From Sulfolobus sp. S-194 (GTDB taxonomy: Archaea; Thermoproteota; Thermoprotei_A; Sulfolobales; Sulfolobaceae), in contig NZ_CP035730.1 in the NCBI RefSeq assembly GCF_012222305.1, positions 310,001 to 374,000 of the forward strand: 64,000 bases of DNA, given 5' to 3'. The position numbers and the translations under genes are program-made. The notes under the pieces were generated by a model, which saw only the letters and a program-made list of their open reading frames with translations, did not search any database and was not told the origin of the DNA. Shown here piece by piece: positions 26,818 to 36,028 of this stretch (its first letter is position 1; each line of letters starts with the position of its first letter).

Positions 26818-27565
26818 AGTATCTAAGATTAGAAATGAGACAGAGGTAGTAGAAGATGATTTCGTAGCAGAAGAAGAACCATTAGAAGTTAGGACTTGTT
26901 ATAATGAGTGTCAAACGTTTGCAATTATTATGAGAACACCGGGTAATGATAAGGAATTAGTTTTAGGTTTTTTGTATTCTGAAGGAGTTATAGATACAAT
27001 AGATGATGTCTTGTCAGTCTCGATAAAGAGCAATAATGTGGTAGAAGTTAGGCTAAACAAACCTTTAAAGGTTAAAGTCCGTGATATGATTGTAAATTCT
27101 AGCTGTGGTGTATGCGGTAGAGCATTCCTCTATACACTTAACATATTAAAATGTAATACTAAGGTAAATAGAGACGTCATATTCTCTTTACCAGAAAAAT
27201 TGAAGGAGAATCAAGAGGTATTTAAGATTACTGGAGGGCTACATGCTGCTGCTCTTTTTACTATTTCTGGAGAGTTGAATTATTTATATGAGGATGTGGG
27301 AAGACATAATGCTGTAGATAAGTTGGTCGGAAGATTATTATTAGAGAGAAAAATACCGGCAAGCAATTACATTATGCAAGTTAGTGGAAGACTAGGCTAT
27401 GAAATTGTAAGTAAAGGAATAAAGGCTGGTATACCGATTATTTGCGGAATTTCTGCACCTACAAGTTTAGCCGTTGAGATTGCAGAGGAAGCTGGCGTTA
27501 CTCTTATTGGGTTTTTAAGGGGAAACAGTTTTAATATTTACACACATAAAGAAAGAGTAATTTGA
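26798..27565 (+). CDS. fdhD: FdhD sulfurtransferase for formate dehydrogenase maturation
   Basis: 255 residues. Family landmarks are EPLEVRTCYNE near the start, the SSCGVCG loop carrying the reactive Cys pair near residue 102, and YEDVGRHNAVDKL near 168. FdhD passes sulfur from a cysteine desulfurase to the molybdenum or tungsten cofactor so that the dehydrogenase becomes active. GTG start inside the end of the DUF1641 gene. A promoter-like CATATTTAAGG and a new gene follow. Confidence 0.93.
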   Translation: MQVKRVKVSKIRNETEVVEDDFVAEEEPLEVRTCYNECQTFAIIMRTPGNDKELVLGFLYSEGVIDTIDDVLSVSIKSNNVVEVRLNKPLKVKVRDMIVNSSCGVCGRAFLYTLNILKCNTKVNRDVIFSLPEKLKENQEVFKITGGLHAAALFTISGELNYLYEDVGRHNAVDKLVGRLLLERKIPASNYIMQVSGRLGYEIVSKGIKAGIPIICGISAPTSLAVEIAEEAGVTLIGFLRGNSFNIYTHKERVI

Positions 27566-27607
27566 AATTTCCAAAACATATTTAAGGTTTGAGAAGAAAT
27601 AAATAAT

Positions 27608-28408
27608 ATGCTTCTACATGTAGAAGAAGATGAGGACATAAAGCTCATCGTAGACTCCTTAAAGGAACTCCTCGATAGGGAATGGAACATTTTAGGGAGT
27701 AAGAAACATGAGGCTAATAGTGAGAAAATTCTTGATCTATTTTATAAGTTAAAAGACATAGGAGTGTTTGAATTTCTAGGGAATTCTAGTATTTTACAGT
27801 CAGTATTAATAAATGAGTTTGTAGGAGAGAATTTACTCCCTGGGATAATAGCAACAACTTTTATGGCTAGAGAGGATGTTCCAACGTCTGTAGGGATAAA
27901 CTATGCACTAGAATTAGATAAGGCTGAATATGTAGTTACACCTAAGGGGATAGCTAAAGTTAGCGAAGTAGAGTATGACGAAATAAAATCTCCAGATCCA
28001 TCAGTTAGAGTGTATAAAATATTATCTGGCAAATGGTCTCCCTACGATAATTTTAATTTTGTATTTCTAAATGCATCAGCACAAATGTTAGGTCATGCTA
28101 CATATTGTTTAAATAAGGCTATAGAATACGCTAAAACGAGAATAGCATTTGGAAAACCTATAGGTTCATATCAAGCAATTAAACATAAGCTTGTCGATGA
28201 TGCTATAGGTTTAGAACTAGCGCGGTCTAGATACTTGATTGATACTGATCCTTTTTCATTCGAATATTCTTTTAAAAAATCTTTTAGAGCAATCTTAGAT
28301 TCTATTCAAGTTCATGGGGGAATTGGTTTCACTACTGATATCGATCTACATTTACATCTGAAAAGAGTAGTCTTAATTAATAAGATCCTAACTCCTTTTG
28401 TTAGCTAG
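27608..28408 (+). CDS. Very short acyl-CoA dehydrogenase-fold subunit
   Basis: 266 residues against about 380 usual. The C-terminal helical domain is well kept (AQMLGHATYCLNKAIEYAKT, RIAFGKPIGSYQAIKH, HGGIGFTTDIDLHLHLKR), but the middle beta-domain that holds much of the flavin site is shortened to about 70 residues. No start or frame problem is seen, so this looks like natural reduction. In actinobacterial steroid degradation such short chains pair with a longer one as alpha2-beta2 dehydrogenases; the longer gene at 28852 could be the partner. Its last 21 bases overlap the convergent MaoC gene. Leaderless start 25 bases behind CATATTTAAGG. Confidence 0.78.
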   Translation: MLLHVEEDEDIKLIVDSLKELLDREWNILGSKKHEANSEKILDLFYKLKDIGVFEFLGNSSILQSVLINEFVGENLLPGIIATTFMAREDVPTSVGINYALELDKAEYVVTPKGIAKVSEVEYDEIKSPDPSVRVYKILSGKWSPYDNFNFVFLNASAQMLGHATYCLNKAIEYAKTRIAFGKPIGSYQAIKHKLVDDAIGLELARSRYLIDTDPFSFEYSFKKSFRAILDSIQVHGGIGFTTDIDLHLHLKRVVLINKILTPFVS

Positions 28409-28822
28409 TATTTCCATATTTAGAGTCATTACTTCTTCTTTGTTTTGATTTATAACAGAAATTTTCAAATAAACTTTTCCATCTTTTTCTCTTTCTTGTT
28501 TATTTACAACTTCAACTAAAGCTTTTAGCGTATCTCCAATCTTAACTGGTTTTTTAGCATTAATTTCCAGCTTAGTTAAGGCAACAAAACCTTCTCCAAA
28601 TGGGTCTGAAGGTAATTGGTAAGTCAGACCAACTCCAATTGATGCAGTTAATAACCCGGGTAAGATTCGTCCTTTAAACCTCGTTGTTTTTGCATAGTCT
28701 TCATCTAAAAATAAAGGGTTTAGAGCACCAGTAAGACCAGTAAATAATACTACATCCGCCTCAGTTATAGTCCTTCCCTTGCTCTCCCACTTTTGCCCAA
28801 TTTGAAAATCTTCAAAATACAT
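28388..28822 (-). CDS. MaoC-like hot-dog protein with altered active site
   Basis: 144 residues, normal for a single hot-dog hydratase. FEDFQIGQKWESKGRTITEADV is the family N-terminus. The hydratase signature (S/T)GDxNPxHxD reads TGALNPLFLD here (residues 31-40): the catalytic Asp is Ala33 and the His is Phe38. It is therefore probably not a hydratase alone; it may be the structural half of a heteromeric enzyme, or a binding protein. Third gene of a minus-strand operon with the transporter at 30779 and the acyl-CoA dehydrogenase at 29931 (gaps of 32 and 29 bases). Confidence 0.82.
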   Translation of the reverse strand: MYFEDFQIGQKWESKGRTITEADVVLFTGLTGALNPLFLDEDYAKTTRFKGRILPGLLTASIGVGLTYQLPSDPFGEGFVALTKLEINAKKPVKIGDTLKALVEVVNKQEREKDGKVYLKISVINQNKEEVMTLNMEILANKRS

Positions 28823-28851
28823 AAATACTTCATTAATTCTCTTTCTAATAT

Positions 28852-29931
28852 TTATTTCGGTAATTTTAGTAGCCTTTCACCTATTAAGTTTCTCAATATT
28901 TCCGATGTACCCCCAGCTATTGTTCTACCCCTAGAAGCTAACATACCTAAATACCAGTTATCTTCCATAATAGTCTCTAAATCGTATTGAGAAACTGCCA
29001 TCTCATAAATCCTCTGCAAAATCTCTGATGACACTAACTTTAAAATAGCACCTTCAACGTCAATTTCTTCTCCTCTTCTTATCTTTACAAGGAGTCTCTT
29101 ATAGAATGCTTCTAGCCCTTTTATCTCTTCTTCTAACTCTCTAACACGTAGTTTTTCCAAGAGCATTTTAGATACAAATAACATTGTAACCCCTAAGAAG
29201 AATCTCTCATGGTTAAGAACAGTCATTGCAACACTCCACCCTTCACCAACTTTACCAACTATATTTTCTTTAGGTACTTTCACATCATTTAAATAAACTA
29301 CGTTAAATTCGCTCTTGCCAGTAATTTGAGTAATCGGTGAGACTTTTATCCCCTCTTGTTTCATATTAACTATAAACATTGTAAGTCCCTTGTATTTGTC
29401 TTCTCCAGTTCTTGCTAAAAGTAGCATATAATCGGCTAAGTGAGCATAACTACTCCAAATTTTTTGACCATTTACCTCCATATAATCTCCCTTATCTTCG
29501 GCCCTTGTCTTAATATTAGCTAAATCAGAGCCAGCATGGGGTTCTGAAAATCCTTGACACCAGATGTCTTCGGCGGAGAGGATCCTTTTAAGGTATTTTT
29601 TCTTTTGCTCCTCACTTCCGTGTTTAAGAATTGCAGGACCAGCGACCATTAAACCTATGGAACCTAAACTCCTACCATAAGGTAATCCAGCCCTAATAAA
29701 CTCTTCGTAAGCTATTATCTCGTAAATAGGGTCTAAACCTTGGCCTCCATATTCTCTGGGCCATGTTATTCCTAAATATCCAGCTTCATAAAGTTTCCTT
29801 TGCCAATTTTTCAACTCTTCATAGTTCTCGATCTCAACGGTATCAAAAAGGATTTTTTTACCCATGAGATTCTTAGGTGCATTTTGAGTTATCCATTCCC
29901 TTAATTTTCGCCTATACTCTTCTTCATTCAT
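28852..29931 (-). CDS. Acyl-CoA dehydrogenase, FadE-type
   Basis: 359 residues. Typical elements are ITWPREYGGQGLDP, GFSEPHAGSDLANI, NGQKIWSSYAHLAD and the C-terminal RTIAGGTSEILRNLIGERLL. The last part, with AGGTSEI in place of YEGT, is the style of actinobacterial FadE chains of heteromeric dehydrogenases. It is followed by a MaoC gene and preceded by an EamA transporter gene on the same strand. A partnership with the 266-residue chain encoded convergently at 27608 is an inference from their complementary features. Substrate unknown. Confidence 0.9.
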   Translation of the reverse strand: MNEEEYRRKLREWITQNAPKNLMGKKILFDTVEIENYEELKNWQRKLYEAGYLGITWPREYGGQGLDPIYEIIAYEEFIRAGLPYGRSLGSIGLMVAGPAILKHGSEEQKKKYLKRILSAEDIWCQGFSEPHAGSDLANIKTRAEDKGDYMEVNGQKIWSSYAHLADYMLLLARTGEDKYKGLTMFIVNMKQEGIKVSPITQITGKSEFNVVYLNDVKVPKENIVGKVGEGWSVAMTVLNHERFFLGVTMLFVSKMLLEKLRVRELEEEIKGLEAFYKRLLVKIRRGEEIDVEGAILKLVSSEILQRIYEMAVSQYDLETIMEDNWYLGMLASRGRTIAGGTSEILRNLIGERLLKLPK

Positions 29932-29963
29932 AAAATTATTTTAGAATTCAAAAATAAATTTCT

Positions 29964-30779
29964 TTAAGATGTCATAGTCAAGTAAACTCCTATTAAAGTA
30001 ATAGCAGAACCAATAATCTCAATAGGAGTCGGGATTGTCCTAAAGAAAGCATAAGATAGAACATATGCTGTTACTGGAACTAATAGTGAGCCCGTACCAG
30101 CTTTTATACTGCCTAGATATTTTACTGCATTAAACCAGAAGAAGAAGCCGCCAACTTGAGCTATTAGAGCCAAGATTATAAGTAAACTTAACGCTGTTAA
30201 GCTTAATGTAAAGTGAAAATCGATCGGAGTTAATATAAGTAATATTGGTAACGAAGTTAGAGCCATAGAAGCATTTAATTTAACTATATCTTCCTTAAGG
30301 AGATTTCTTCTATAGTAAACTGTGCCTATAGCCCAAACGAGCCCACCTAATAATCCAAAGAATAATCCAAGATCAAAGCTCACAAAGGCTGCAGCAGTTA
30401 TTCCTATTACGCCCAGAATTATGCCTACTATCCCTTTAGTTCTAATTCTTGTTCCCAAGACATATTCAATAACTAGGATAAACAGAGGTTGTGTATATAT
30501 CATTACTGCTACTAGACCAGGGTTCTTAGAAAAGTATACTCCAAGATTTAAGAATGTTAATAGACCGACAAAGTTTAATAACCCATTTATGAACTGTTTG
30601 ACTCCTATACTTAGACTCCTACTTAATGAGTAGAAAAATATGAAACCTACAGCTACTCTTACAACACTTATTATCATGGGAGAGGAATATTCAGAAACTA
30701 ATTTAGTTAGTGGATATGATAACCCCCAGACTATAGCTACTGGTATCATCCATTTAACAAAAAGAGTCGTAGATGACAT
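29964..30779 (-). CDS. EamA/DMT-superfamily transporter
   Basis: 271 residues with about ten hydrophobic segments in two similar halves, as in drug/metabolite exporters of the EamA family. The first half begins VKWMIPVAIVWGLSYPLTKL; the second has WAIGTVYYRRNLL. First gene of a minus-strand operon with an acyl-CoA dehydrogenase and a MaoC protein, suggesting transport of a metabolite linked to acyl-CoA breakdown. Neither direction nor substrate can be read from the sequence. Confidence 0.85.
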   Translation of the reverse strand: MSSTTLFVKWMIPVAIVWGLSYPLTKLVSEYSSPMIISVVRVAVGFIFFYSLSRSLSIGVKQFINGLLNFVGLLTFLNLGVYFSKNPGLVAVMIYTQPLFILVIEYVLGTRIRTKGIVGIILGVIGITAAAFVSFDLGLFFGLLGGLVWAIGTVYYRRNLLKEDIVKLNASMALTSLPILLILTPIDFHFTLSLTALSLLIILALIAQVGGFFFWFNAVKYLGSIKAGTGSLLVPVTAYVLSYAFFRTIPTPIEIIGSAITLIGVYLTMTS

Positions 30780-30908
30780 AGATATTTTTTATCATTCCAC
30801 TTTTTTAAACATAACTTTACTATTGGAAATTTGCTATAAATTAGTAAGTTTAAAGTTATTTAATGTTTATCAAAAATGAAAATATAAGCTTATTTAATAT
30901 AAGCAATT

Positions 30909-31244
30909 ATGATGGCAAAAGTATTATTTCTAATAATGTCTGGGGACGATAAATTCGATTTAGCTATGAGAATGGCATACAATTCATTAAAGAATAAAAG
31001 GTATGAGGATGTTAAAGTCATATTTTTTGGACCAAGTCAAAAGAAATTAACTCAAATAGATGGAGAAATTAAGAATATGTTCCAAGAGATGCTAAATAGT
31101 AAGGCTATAGACTCAGCTTGTATAGGCGTAGCTCAAGCAATGAATATTAAACCACATCTGGAAAGTATGGGAATAAGTTTAATGCCTGCTGGAGAAAGAG
31201 TATCATACTACGTTAACCAGGGTTATGAAGTTATAACATTCTAA
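30909..31244 (+). CDS. DsrE-family small protein
   Basis: 111 residues with a DsrE/DsrF-like alpha/beta fold: a hydrophobic first strand (AKVLFLIMSGDD), a central strand (VKVIFFGPSQ), and a single Cys in DSACIGVAQ at the position of the sulfur-carrying Cys in this family. It may carry or transfer sulfane sulfur in the cytoplasm. Own promoter: AATATAAG about 26 bases upstream of the first two ATGs (30909 and 30912). Followed by a T-rich terminator. Confidence 0.75.
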   Translation: MMAKVLFLIMSGDDKFDLAMRMAYNSLKNKRYEDVKVIFFGPSQKKLTQIDGEIKNMFQEMLNSKAIDSACIGVAQAMNIKPHLESMGISLMPAGERVSYYVNQGYEVITF

Positions 31245-31260
31245 TTTTTTATTATTTTTT
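31245..31260 (+). terminator. T-rich terminator after the DsrE-family gene
   Basis: TTTTTTATTATTTTTT directly behind the stop. Confidence 0.5.
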
Positions 31261-31346
31261 AAATATTTTTGATTATTTCTCTTTTTACTCTTATCCTTAA
31301 CCCGTATGGGAAAAATTCGCAAAAAGATCATGAATGAAGTAATAGC

Positions 31347-31381
31347 GATATTGCATACCTATGCAAAATATCTTATTTTTT
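31347..31381 (+). other. Inverted repeat followed by a T-run
   Basis: GATATTGCATA-CC-TATGCAAAATATC forms a stem of 11 pairs with a two-base bulge and is followed by TTATTTTTT. It stands in a 276-base region without a gene and looks like the end of a small RNA or an operator. No promoter for a short RNA could be assigned with confidence. Confidence 0.35.
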
Positions 31382-31520
31382 AATAAAAATATTTTTCATT
31401 ATTTTTGTTTAAATCAGTTATGTATCAACACTCATATATGTATATTTATATACTTTCACAGATTCTGATAATCATAAAAATTTATAAATTAGTGCAACTA
31501 TATTATACATGTGAGAAAAA

Positions 31521-31715
31521 ATGGCAAAAATAGGAAAATTGTGTGGATGTAGTGCATTGATAGCTTTAGGTGCTTTTCTCTTTGGAGGTGGTTTAGCTGG
31601 CTTAGTTAGAATAGCCTCACCAGAATTTCCACTATACCTTGGAGTACTTCTAATGTTAATAGGTACTTTGTCAGCTTCTATAACTATTGCACCAGATAAA
31701 TCTTATGAATACTGA
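31521..31715 (+). CDS. Small two-helix membrane protein
   Basis: 64 residues: basic N-terminus with CGC at 8-10, then two hydrophobic segments (about 11-29 and 36-56). No family recognised. A GTGAG ribosome-binding sequence sits five bases before the ATG and a TATA-like TTTATAA about 30 bases upstream, so it is a genuine small gene. Its neighbours are flavin- and acyl-CoA-related, but nothing ties it to them. Confidence 0.65.
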   Translation: MAKIGKLCGCSALIALGAFLFGGGLAGLVRIASPEFPLYLGVLLMLIGTLSASITIAPDKSYEY

Positions 31716-31766
31716 GTTTCTCAAAAGTAAGTTAGATTTATTTATTTTATTAACGTTTTTTAGCCC

Positions 31767-33407
31767 ATGAGACTATTAGAGCCTTTTTACATAAGAGATA
31801 TTGAATTAAAAAATAGGGTTGTAATGTCTCCAATGATTACTAATCTAGGAACACCAGAAGGTTATCCTACTGAAGAACATATAATGTATTTTGTAAGAAG
31901 GGCATCCGCTGGATTACTAATTACAGAGTATACTTACGTAAATAAGATTGATGCTAGGGGTTCTCCAAATCAGCTAGGTTTATATGATGATGAACTTATT
32001 CCGAAATTTGCAAGGTTAACTGAAGCTGTCCATAACATGGACTCAAAAATTTTCGTTCAACTTGTTCATGTGGGGAGAAAGACTAGAAGGAGTTTAATAT
32101 GGAATAATGAGCCAATTGCACCTTCTAATATACCCCTTTTAGATCCGGTTAGAGAGATGACAGAGGATGATATTAATAGAGTTATAATGGATTTCGTTAA
32201 GGCCTCAGAAAGAGCTGAAAGGAGTGGATTTGATGGAATAGAATTACATGGTGCTCACGGATATTTAATTGCACAGTTTTTATCACCAGCCACAAACAAA
32301 AGAGAAGACAAATATAAGGATGGAGTGGTATTTCTAGAGGAATTACTGAAAGAGGTAAAAAGGATTGTGAGTATTCCAGTTGGAATGAGGATTTCTGTTA
32401 CTGAGTTTGACCCTCAGGGCTTAACACCCGAACTTGTAGCTAAAATAGTTAAAAGGGTAGAGAATTTATTGGATTATGTTCATTTATCTGCTGGTAGAGA
32501 TGGGCCATTAGGTGGTTCGTCTTCATTCTACTACAAAAGACCAAGTTATGTTGATGAAGCTAAAGTAGTTAGAAAGGTAACTAATTTACCACTACTTCTA
32601 GTAGGTTCAGTGTCAACTGTAGAAGATGCAGAAAAAGTCCTAGAGGTAGCAGATGCCGTAGTTTTAGGTAGACAAATTTTGGCAGACCCAGATTGGATAA
32701 TAAAAGTTAAGAACAACCTACCAATAAGACCATGCATTAGATGTAATCAACTATGTAGATTGTTATCAGCTAGAGAAGTAAGGTGTGATGTTAATCCAGA
32801 ATTAGGATGGGAAATTCTTAAGCTAGATAAAGGTGAGGGTGAAGTTAGAATTGTTGGAGGAGGAGTAATGGGATTGGAAACTGCGAGAGTTTTGGCTCTA
32901 AGAGGTTTTGAGGTTAAATTGTATGAGAAAAACGATAAGATTGGTGGTCAGATAAATGAGATTAGGGATCCTTGGAAGAAAGAAGAATTTACTAGACTAA
33001 TAGATTATTATGAAAAAGAACTAAAGAGATTAGGAGTTAAAATATATTTATCTACAGAGGAAAAAGAGGCTGATATATTTGCATTGCCAACTGAGAGGCA
33101 ACCAGAGTTTAAGGAGTATAAGGGAATGAGGATTTTAGTGAATTCAAATCTTTATGCTTACCAAGATTATGTATTTGAATGGGCAAAGCATAATGAAATT
33201 TACGTTACACAGAATGCGTTTAAGGGGCTGGATAGAAATAGGTCTTATCTACTTCAACAAAAGTACAAAGAATTAGGAGTTAGTATTATTAATGAAAATG
33301 TTAAAGCTGATGTAGTTATTAATGATGTTAGAAGAAGTCAGCCTAGTATTGGTCAATCCATTGCCCGTGGTTATTGGTTAGGTATGACTTTTAGACTCCA
33401 ACGCTAG
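31767..33407 (+). CDS. Old-yellow-enzyme family NADH:flavin oxidoreductase (2,4-dienoyl-CoA reductase-like)
   Basis: 546 residues, shorter than the about 640-670 of bacterial dienoyl-CoA reductases. The N-terminal FMN barrel (1-320) has [20 protein letters not shown] and [21 protein letters not shown]. The 4Fe-4S ligands are in [11 protein letters not shown] plus a downstream Cys. Then comes one Rossmann loop ([16 protein letters not shown]) but a reduced C-terminal region, so the second nucleotide domain is curtailed. It would reduce an unsaturated acyl-CoA or enone. It ends inside the convergent MFS gene by 17 bases. A TATA-like T-rich box about 27 bases upstream gives a leaderless start. 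Confidence 0.88.
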   Translation: MRLLEPFYIRDIELKNRVVMSPMITNLGTPEGYPTEEHIMYFVRRASAGLLITEYTYVNKIDARGSPNQLGLYDDELIPKFARLTEAVHNMDSKIFVQLVHVGRKTRRSLIWNNEPIAPSNIPLLDPVREMTEDDINRVIMDFVKASERAERSGFDGIELHGAHGYLIAQFLSPATNKREDKYKDGVVFLEELLKEVKRIVSIPVGMRISVTEFDPQGLTPELVAKIVKRVENLLDYVHLSAGRDGPLGGSSSFYYKRPSYVDEAKVVRKVTNLPLLLVGSVSTVEDAEKVLEVADAVVLGRQILADPDWIIKVKNNLPIRPCIRCNQLCRLLSAREVRCDVNPELGWEILKLDKGEGEVRIVGGGVMGLETARVLALRGFEVKLYEKNDKIGGQINEIRDPWKKEEFTRLIDYYEKELKRLGVKIYLSTEEKEADIFALPTERQPEFKEYKGMRILVNSNLYAYQDYVFEWAKHNEIYVTQNAFKGLDRNRSYLLQQKYKELGVSIINENVKADVVINDVRRSQPSIGQSIARGYWLGMTFRLQR

Positions 33408-34653
33408 TCTCCTCTAATGGTTTCCTTGAGGTTTCCTTCGCTAAGGCTATGGATATTAAATCGGCTAATAGGGATAAACTGCCAAATAGCATTAACACAT
33501 TAGCAAATCCTAACTGGTGCTCTAGTATAGGGAAGTAGAATGTTCCCAAAACACCACCTATTCTACTTATTGCAGTGGCGAAACCTTGACCACTCGCTCT
33601 TACAGAAGTTGGATAAAGTTCTGTAGGATAGAATAATGTAACAGCACCAGCCCACTGTTCAAAAGCTACAAAACTCATAAAGTATGGTACTAAAATACTC
33701 CCAGATATGTGAATTAGGGCACCTATGTAGAGGAGAACAGTCATCATTGAAAGACCTACAATCAGCGTAAGTCTTCTTCCTAAAGAGTCAACCACATTTA
33801 TTGCTATTATATAACCTATCAAAGCACCTATTGATATGGCTATAGTTCCCAAAACTACTTCATACTTTGATGGAAATGCAAATTGCTCCAGCACGTACGG
33901 ATAATATAAACCTATACCGTAAGATGCAACGTCAAATAAAAACCATACTGATGTTACAAAGAATGTTACTAAAAGTAGCCTTCCCTTAAATATATCTTTG
34001 AAAGACCTTGCACCTTTTATTTGAGATTCTTTTTCTCCCTTTTCCTTACCTATTACAATAAGCCATCTAGGTGATTCTATGAGTCTGATTCTTAGTAATA
34101 CTATAGGTAAAGAAATCATAGCACCAACAAGAAATACATATCTCCAGAAATATTCACCAGTAGGTAAAAAGAGTAAGGTAAATAAGGCTGATATTGCAGT
34201 GCCAATCCAGTACATTGATATCGAGCCAACTAGATATTTTCCTCTAGATAAAGAAGGAGAAAGCTCACTCATTATAGTGCTACTTATAGGATAATCACCA
34301 CCTATACCCAAACCTAAAAACAGTCTAGAAAGAAAGAGGCTAGTGAAACTGTTAGAGATAGCTGTTAAAATGCCAAAAACTAGGAAAAACAATAGGTCGA
34401 ATCCCATCAGTCTTTTTCTACCAATTTTATCCGCTAAATAACCGAAAATTATCGATCCAGGGATCATCCCGATGAGGGAAGAGGATACAAGTAATCCTAA
34501 TTCGGCTGAAGTTAATGAAAACTCCTTAGAAATTATAGTGGAAGCAAAGGATATTACTGAGAGATCATAACCATCTAATAGAAAACCTCCAGAACTTACG
34601 AAGAATGCTCTAAATTTTATCGCCCAAGGTATTTTTTCAAAACTCATAACCAA
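33391..34653 (-). CDS. MFS transporter, organic acid/sugar type
   Basis: 420 residues with about twelve membrane segments. Between helices 2 and 3 is the MFS signature [14 protein letters not shown], and [16 protein letters not shown] is typical of the sugar- and aromatic-acid/H+ symporter branch; a matching loop [13 protein letters not shown] occurs in the second half. Likely imports a carboxylic acid that the surrounding CoA-dependent enzymes degrade; the substrate itself is not readable. Confidence 0.9.
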   Translation of the reverse strand: MVMSFEKIPWAIKFRAFFVSSGGFLLDGYDLSVISFASTIISKEFSLTSAELGLLVSSSLIGMIPGSIIFGYLADKIGRKRLMGFDLLFFLVFGILTAISNSFTSLFLSRLFLGLGIGGDYPISSTIMSELSPSLSRGKYLVGSISMYWIGTAISALFTLLFLPTGEYFWRYVFLVGAMISLPIVLLRIRLIESPRWLIVIGKEKGEKESQIKGARSFKDIFKGRLLLVTFFVTSVWFLFDVASYGIGLYYPYVLEQFAFPSKYEVVLGTIAISIGALIGYIIAINVVDSLGRRLTLIVGLSMMTVLLYIGALIHISGSILVPYFMSFVAFEQWAGAVTLFYPTELYPTSVRASGQGFATAISRIGGVLGTFYFPILEHQLGFANVLMLFGSLSLLADLISIALAKETSRKPLEETSVGV

Positions 34654-34782
34654 GAGATGCAGTTTCTTCCTAAAAAGTTTTAATAATTTAAATAGGAGTT
34701 ACATCTGTAATTATTTTTCTTTTGAGTGAAGATTTGTTAAAAAGTTAAATATTAGATTGCGTAAAATTAAGTGTGAATACAC

Positions 34783-36006
34783 TTGGAAAAGTTCACTGAC
34801 TATTTAATTATTGGAAGTGGTGTTGCTGGATATCATGCATTAAAACAATTAGAAAATGAAAATGTAATCATGGTAACTTCTGATAAATATTATCCATATG
34901 ATAGACCTCCTTTATCAAAAGAATATCTCAGAGGAAAAATTGATAGAAACTCAATATTTTTTGAGCAACCAAATTATTATACCAAGAGGGAAAATATAAG
35001 GATTATACTGAATACTAATGTTGAAAAAATTAATGTAAAGGAAAAAGAAGCAGAACTTAATGATGGTACAGTAATCCATTTTGACAAAGCACTTATTGCT
35101 ACTGGTGGTAGACCAAGAAAGCTAAAATTAGCTGGAGAAGAGTTAGAAGGAATCCATTACCTCAGAACGTTAGATGACTGTGACTCATTAAAACAAGAAA
35201 AGGGAAAAGAAGCTGTTATAATAGGTGGAGGTTTTATCGGTATAGAAGTTGCTTCTAGCCTTACAATGTTAGGTGTAAAAACTACAGTGATAGAGGTAAA
35301 ACCATATATTTGGAATACATTTGTAGATGAAAAAGTTTCAAGATTGATACAAAGTTATTTTGAAAAGCATGGAGTTACTTTTATCCTAAATGAAGGAATC
35401 AAAGAGTTCATTGGAGATAAAAGAGTAAATAAAGTTGTTACCGAAGGAGGTAAAACATTAAATGCAGACTTTGCATTAATAGCAGTAGGTATTGTTCCTA
35501 ACATAGAAATTGCCCAAAAGAGTGGAATAGAAGTAGATAACGGAATTATAGCTAATGAATTCCTTGAAACTTCAGCAAAAGATATTTACGTTGCTGGTGA
35601 TGTAGCAAATATATACGACCCCTCTATAGGTAAAAGGAGAAGGATAGAACATTGGAATAATGCTGAATATACTGGAAAGTTAGCTGCTAAAAATATGTTA
35701 GGGAAAAAAGAGAAGTATAACTTCTTATCAACTATTTGGTCAGATATATTTGATTTACATATAGAATCTGGTGGTGACACAATGGATTATGATGAGTACA
35801 TAATTAGAGGTAACTTCTCCGTAGAAAATCCTAATTTTAATGTAATATATTTGAAAGGAGGAGTTATAAAGGGTTACGTGGCTATAAATAGAGATTATGA
35901 GGAACTTTCAGCATTAAATAAATTAATAATTTCAAAGGTTGATGTTAGCAATAAGAAAACTGAGTTAAAGGACGAAAAATCTGACCTAAGTAAATTAAGT
36001 TTATAA
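34783..36006 (+). CDS. FAD-dependent NAD(P)H oxidoreductase (ferredoxin/rubredoxin reductase type)
   Basis: 407 residues. FAD loop [14 protein letters not shown] near residue 8, [23 protein letters not shown] loop [16 protein letters not shown] near 147 and the second FAD motif [13 protein letters not shown] near 268 are all present. These enzymes pass electrons from NAD(P)H to ferredoxin or rubredoxin, or act on small redox partners. TTG start at 34783 because upstream in-frame codons end in a stop. The next gene (molybdenum hydroxylase) starts 22 bases later, so this may be its electron acceptor. Confidence 0.87.
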   Translation: MEKFTDYLIIGSGVAGYHALKQLENENVIMVTSDKYYPYDRPPLSKEYLRGKIDRNSIFFEQPNYYTKRENIRIILNTNVEKINVKEKEAELNDGTVIHFDKALIATGGRPRKLKLAGEELEGIHYLRTLDDCDSLKQEKGKEAVIIGGGFIGIEVASSLTMLGVKTTVIEVKPYIWNTFVDEKVSRLIQSYFEKHGVTFILNEGIKEFIGDKRVNKVVTEGGKTLNADFALIAVGIVPNIEIAQKSGIEVDNGIIANEFLETSAKDIYVAGDVANIYDPSIGKRRRIEHWNNAEYTGKLAAKNMLGKKEKYNFLSTIWSDIFDLHIESGGDTMDYDEYIIRGNFSVENPNFNVIYLKGGVIKGYVAINRDYEELSALNKLIISKVDVSNKKTELKDEKSDLSKLSL

Positions 36007-36028
36007 AGAATGTTTCGCTCTATTTTTT

